From the NCBI GenBank assembly GCA_028023455.1, contig JAQFVV010000002.1:30015725-30079724 (forward strand): 64,000 nt of DNA. The letters run 5' to 3'. Under the pieces are notes generated by a model. That model was not told where the DNA came from. It made no database searches and worked only from the letters and a program-made list of their open reading frames with translations. The DNA is from Epiperipatus broadwayi (taxonomy: Eukaryota > Onychophora > Udeonychophora > Euonychophora > Peripatidae). Of the stretch, positions 59,136-64,000 are shown piece after piece. The stretch's first letter is position 1. Every line of letters starts with the position of its first letter. A program made the position numbers and the translations under genes.

Positions 59136-59659
59136 TTTGACATTTGTCGACTTGAAACTTCCTTTTCAACTGTTAGCCTGCTCACATAGTGCACCAATTT
59201 ATGTTACAGCATTAAGTTTGACTGAAGTACTGAACTACATATATGACTATAGGTTAGCCAATTGATGTGATAAAACATTTATGTTGTAGAACATTTGTTG
59301 ATATTAGTATACATCTGACAAATGGCAATGATGTGAAACTCAAGTCTCTAAACTTTTCTGGACACAGTTCAGATATTTTGTGTTTGGAATTATTATATGT
59401 AAATATATATGGTGATATGGATTCACATCACGATATTGATTTCTCTAATACCAAGATCCTATACAAATGTGACACTATCAGTGTAAGATCAGAGAAGCCA
59501 TTGAGATACTAAAATCAAATTGTATCAACGAACATTATGACTCGTGCATACTTCCGCCTATTTGAAAGAATTTTTTAAAAACATTACTCTGATTTTCTGA
59601 CTTTTATTTTTTAATTTTATATACCTGGGTGATTTTTTTCTATTGGTGGAACTTTAACA

Positions 59660-60380
59660 TTACGCAGAGGCTAAACTATCCATTCAGTAACACCAGTCAA
59701 TATAAGCCAGAGTACGTGCAGTGCTCTCAGATCAAAGCTTCCTCACTGATGAAAGCCACAAGCTAGAAACTAGTCTGGGGATATTGGATGAGTAGGCACT
59801 AGATATGGATTGTATGCACAAACCTTGCATCCATTGATTACTCTGGTTTGCACTGAGTGGTGCTAGTGCATGGAGAGTTTAATCTCTGTGTAAACAGTTT
59901 GTGTAATCATATGTTTAGTGTTTTGATACCAATTCTGCATAATAGGATTATGGTAACTGTGGTTATCAAAGAACCAAAGAGACCAAAAAGTATGAATGCT
60001 GAACTGAGTTCAGATTTATAAGACTATACAAACTATTGAGCTTGAATTGAAAACATTATTGTCTATTTTATCTTGGGTTCCTAGCTTTATAGTTAACCAA
60101 ATAGGTAAAAGGTGGCTGCTGGAAGATTGCATTAGATCATGAGATCTATGTGCAGGGCTCTCAGATCCAAGGCTCCTCACTGATTAAAGCCACGAGCTAG
60201 AAACTAGTCTGGGGATATTGGATGAGTAGGCACTAGATAGAGATTTTACGCACAAATCTACTTCCATCTATTGGTTACTCTGGCTTGCACTGAATGGCAC
60301 TACTGTGGGAGAGTTTAGTCTCTGCATAAACAGCTTGTGTAAGCATACAGAATGGTGATCATGTAATGTTTAGTGGAACT
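59660..60380 (+). mobile_element. Retrozyme-like tandem dimer
   Basis: Two monomers head to tail on + (hammerheads at 59740 and 60174, cleavage-site spacing 434 bp), preceded by a short minus-oriented piece (about 59660-59715). The second hammerhead (60174-60215) has core G8 changed to U (CUGAUUA) and should be inactive; the first is intact. Confidence 0.8.
59740..59781 (+). ncRNA. Type I hammerhead ribozyme (retrozyme family)
   Basis: Intact: UCCUCA 59740-59745 with UGGGGA 59776-59781, CUGAUGA 59746-59752, stem II AGC/GCU (59754-59756 with 59762-59764), GAA 59766-59768, ACUAGU 59769-59774, cleavage expected after C59775. Confidence 0.8.
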
Positions 60381-63270
60381 TTAACATTGTTATAAACCAT
60401 ATTTACAGCACTCTACAAACGTTTTTATAATATTCTATTCATATCTTTATAATATTCTATTCACCACCCAGTTCATAGCTTGTGTGATAAAGCCAAAATG
60501 CTAGTATATTCATAATCAAAATAATACATGGATGAACCCTAAAGTATATCATTTATATATATACTAAATGAATTAATATTTCTTATTAAACAGAACTTTA
60601 ATCACTAAAAGAGAATTTCACCAGTTTTAGATGCCTTCATTATTCCTTGGTACCCTTCTATCATCATCCATTGCTCATATTTTCTTACTCATCTAATACA
60701 ATCTTTATAAATCTTTAATTATGATGTATAAGACATACACATAAAGCATATAAGCCAGTATAGAAAGTGTTTTAGAGAATAGAGATTATATCTGAGAACT
60801 TAATAAAAATTTAATATTATATACAACAAATAGAAGCTATCAATATACAAACACCCCTTACCGCAAAAATAAATAAATATATATATCATCAAAAATGGAA
60901 AATAAGGAAATCCTTTATACTGATTTTTCATATAAATTATAATGAATAATAAAAGTCATATATAACAATGTTATAAAATAATCTAAAATCTTGAATTCAG
61001 TCAAGCCACTACGAAAAGGTATTTTTAAACCAAATATATAGAAGCAGCTCTATCAACCCATCTGTTTCACCTATTACATTCTATAATAGTGTATGCATTT
61101 AGTGCTATGCTTCACTCAGTTGTGTGTATTTCTTTAATTTAAAACTTCCAAGTTTGTGCTTGTAATATTGGCGAGTATGTGTGTGTATAATCGACTTGTA
61201 CATTATAATACACAGATGCAGTCCTGGGTAGCTTACACACACATACCACCTGAGCATTTGTTAAAATTGAAGTAAACATAGCAGTGTATAGTTAGAATGT
61301 ATGTGTATAACAAAATTTCTAAGTTTAAATTTATAAAATTATTCATTTAAAAAGTTATGTTTTAATATTCATTTTAAATCATTTTCGAGTTCTATTGTTT
61401 GTTTAAAATTGCACAGGCTGTAATTTGTTTACCAGTTTTAACATTTCGCCTTAAAGTAATCTTTTAGCTGAAAATTGACCTCCTTTAAAATTATAAGCAA
61501 AAACAAATTAGAAAATCTAGTCAGGCATAAATTCGTTCTAAGTGCAATTAGCAAACCCAAGGGAAAAGTGCTTTTAACTCCAGATTTAGCTGTGGCAAAT
61601 ATTTAAAAAAAAGGAAAAAATTTAGTTTAAAGGCAAAATTTGAAGTCAGAAAACAAGTGACATTGTGAAAGTAAAAGGGGGAGAGGAACCCTGACAAAAT
61701 ATGATATTAAAAAACCTGTATTAGCCATTTAAGATACGAGATGCATATTTTTTTCCAAACGAGTGTTGAAGAACATTAACTAGAAAACTGTTCCTGCATT
61801 ACTTTTGGCCAAGCTGAATTCGGACCAAGCAATTATAAAAAAGCTATTAAGAAGAGAACCATGGGCTAGTGGATGATAGACTGTCTGGCTGTCTTCCATG
61901 GAAAATTGCTCTACCAAAGAGAAGAAAACATCAACCTCCACCCTAGCCCAGTGATGGAAAAGCTGTATCCAAAGTATTGGAGAAGCGTAACCTGATTTCA
62001 TGGAGAAAAGCCACATCTTGACTTAATGGAGAAAAGCCGCATCCTGATTTAATGGCAAGAAGACACCCAGTAAGAATGCCTGAAAGACTTACTACCCAGT
62101 ATTGCCAGAAAACCCTTCTGCAGAATACGCTAATTTATTACTAAAACTCTAAATTAAAGCTACTTAACTAATCAAGCTTCGTATTTCATTATATAATTTA
62201 AATGTTACAGACATTAATTATTGTTTTATTATGATTAAAATTTGAATATTACTTTAGTTAGTTATAGTGATGTTTGTATCTTGTCATTGTTAGTTATAGT
62301 ATTGTTTGACCTCATAATGTAAGGCCCTATTGCTTATATTTATTATTGTGTTTGATGGAGTGGACAAGTTCCCCCATCTTTATTATATGCTGTTCTATGA
62401 GTTGATAGTGCTTATCTCTAGTGATTATTATCACATAGCTAAAGGTACCTAGATCCCTGGAGAGGATCTTATATTTCTTGGTGCATCTTTCTATGGTTTC
62501 ATGATGCACTGTGACAAGTCCAGGCATCTTTTGCCTCAGACAAAGGCATTTGGAAGCCACCATTCTTATTGATGTATTTATTGATTTGCTATTTTGCTCT
62601 GCGAAGCCTATGTTTGGCCTATCACTCATGATGAGTTTAAAGCTATTTTTCCAACATAGTAGGTGAGGTTGTTTTGTATTTTTGATGTGAGATGACAAGA
62701 TAAGGTAATTTTGAAGGATTTAGTTTCTTCAGGTTGCACTGTTGTTTTAGTGCTAAGAGGTGTAACAATATCTGTATTGTGCTGTTATGATATAATCATC
62801 CACAAACAAACCAACAACAGTTAATAATTTTAAATATTTAGATTGTAAGCATATGGCCATTAACTACAATCCACACATTCTATGTAATTGCTGTATTCAT
62901 CTAGAATTTCCCAATGGATGTGTAAATCAATTACTTTAAACATTTTAGTGTTATTAATATTATGTGGACAGTAATTTCTTAATTTTATGGGTGCAAATGA
63001 CTTCTGATGAATGGCTCATTCATTTCATTCATTCAGTTATTTAGTAGTTCAAAATTCTAAGCAATAGGATAGTATTAATTTGTAATTTGAAATTAATTTT
63101 GGATATGCCAGCCATTGCTCAAATTTATTTAGCTGATAATAACAAGTATTAACAAGTTAGTCCATTAATTCAGGTTACTAATGTTTTTATTTTATAATAA
63201 ATAAATAAAGAAAAATTATGTTACTGAGCTAATGCTAATCTAGTTTAAAACATTTAAATTTTATTGTTTT
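60381..63270. other. Long stretch without recognised genes
   Basis: Mostly AT-rich. 61985-62052 holds three imperfect ~26-bp repeats (tgatttaatgg / gaaaagccgcatc). The 123-codon minus frame at 62327-62698 contains KKYKILSRDLGTFSYVIIIT; it is long for chance here but has no family I know. Confidence 0.35.
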
Positions 63271-63274
63271 TCTG

Positions 63275-63445
63275 AAGGTTTGTGATGATGGTGTTCTAGC
63301 TGTATTTTTATATTGGACTATTTCCATCATCTAATATGTGTGTTGAATGTCTTTAGAAAAGTTTTAATTTTTAGTTAAATATTCCAAATGCATTCAACTG
63401 TTAGTAATATCACTGCAAACAGGTTAGTATATGCACCATGATGCT
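63275..63445 (-). repeat. Penelope-like family A (diverged subfamily) terminal fragment
   Basis: Minus-oriented ORF start and first part of the terminal repeat (ttggactatttccatcatct, tattccaaatgcattcaact), closest to the 49.9-kb copy. Confidence 0.65.
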
Positions 63446-63691
63446 CAAAATTGTTTAGGGTATCATTTAGTTGAATGGAGGTGTGTAACTCTCCATTTTA
63501 GTAAAATTGTTAAATAAGATGATTTATGCAAAATCATTTATTATCTAAAAAGAAACCTCGATAGTCTGTCAAACGATGATGTTTGAATACTTTCAGACAA
63601 AAGACTATTTTTTTTTGAACAGCAATATCTTGCCAATATTTCCAAGCTTTATGTAAATGTTATTTCATTGTTATAATTGTAAATAAATCTA

Positions 63692-63994
63692 TTGATTATT
63701 ATTAAATCATGCCCTCGTCTGGTAGGCATTAGATTGCTAATATCTCAAAGCTCGAGCATTGACTTTTACAAAATTCTATCATTGAAAGACTCCTTACAAA
63801 GTAGACAATTTCCTTTCATTAGACTTTCATTATTTTTAGTTTGTACAATCTGGAGCATTCGTTGCAAACTAATATTCACCTTCCCACCTCCAAATCAGGA
63901 CCTCATATTTATCGATCACCTTAATAAGTTAAAAAGTAAAGACTTTATCCTGTCTTCAAAATCCCTCTATAATGAGACATGGAATCTCTTTTAA
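63692..63994 (+). other. 100-codon open frame, possible retroelement tail
   Basis: Less AT-rich than its flank. LVCTIWSIRCKLIF recalls the tryptophan/arginine block near the C-terminus of some LINE polyproteins, but this is weak. No gene context before the window ends. Confidence 0.2.
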
Positions 63995-64000
63995 ATACCA

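Noticed and set aside
60174-60215. Second ribozyme of the 59.7-60.4 kb dimer as active
   Set aside because: The core residue G8 is U (CUGAUUA), which should abolish cleavage.

Overview
This is strongly AT-rich animal (metazoan) nuclear DNA: intron-split genes with GT/AG splice sites, very long introns, and a dense, nested load of transposable elements. The species cannot be read from the window. An invertebrate is most likely, because several Penelope-like retroelement (PLE) families, a LINE with a PHD/esterase ORF1, and hammerhead-bearing repeats occur together.

Host genes are few. A TTC9-family tetratricopeptide protein is encoded on + by three coding exons (21340-21661, 28253-28438, 47110-47204) that join to a 200-residue protein. 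Its introns of 6.6 kb and 18.7 kb are mostly repeats. On - the first coding exon of eIF3 subunit K lies at 5224-5276; the rest of that gene lies beyond the left edge. A possible last exon of an unidentified - strand gene is at 46227-46393.

Everything else is mobile or repetitive. (1) PLE family A: a nearly intact copy (42350-44771, -) inside a head-to-head compound insertion (41949-45841) with a 14-bp target duplication, plus decayed copies at 2.9-4.2, 49.9-51.0 and 63.3 kb. (2) A second kind of PLE: relics at 8.7-9.3, 25.3-26.7 and 41.1-41.5 kb. (3) CR1-like LINE copies at 0.8-2.8, 5.9-6.7, 15.2-18.9, 19.4-20.05, 29.8-33.4 and 53.0 kb. (4) RTE-like fragments at 0.06-0.6, 32.6 and 48.7 kb. 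(5) A BED/hAT transposase relic (39153-40971, -) and two hAT MITEs with perfect 8-bp duplications. (6) Several fold-back or MITE elements, a 42-bp minisatellite (26.7-27.85 kb) and a young tRNA-derived SINE (20167-20268).

The most striking signal is a set of hammerhead ribozyme motifs in at least four different repeat families. The commonest family has monomers of about 430-460 bp, singly, in tandem or inverted, in about a dozen places. It carries a complete minimal type I hammerhead with a GUC cleavage site, a short self-complementary stem III and compensatory changes in stem II between copies. Its insertions have 12-16-bp duplications and internal inversions like the PLE insertion in the same window. 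I infer a retrozyme-like, non-autonomous, circular-RNA retroelement mobilised by PLE enzymes.
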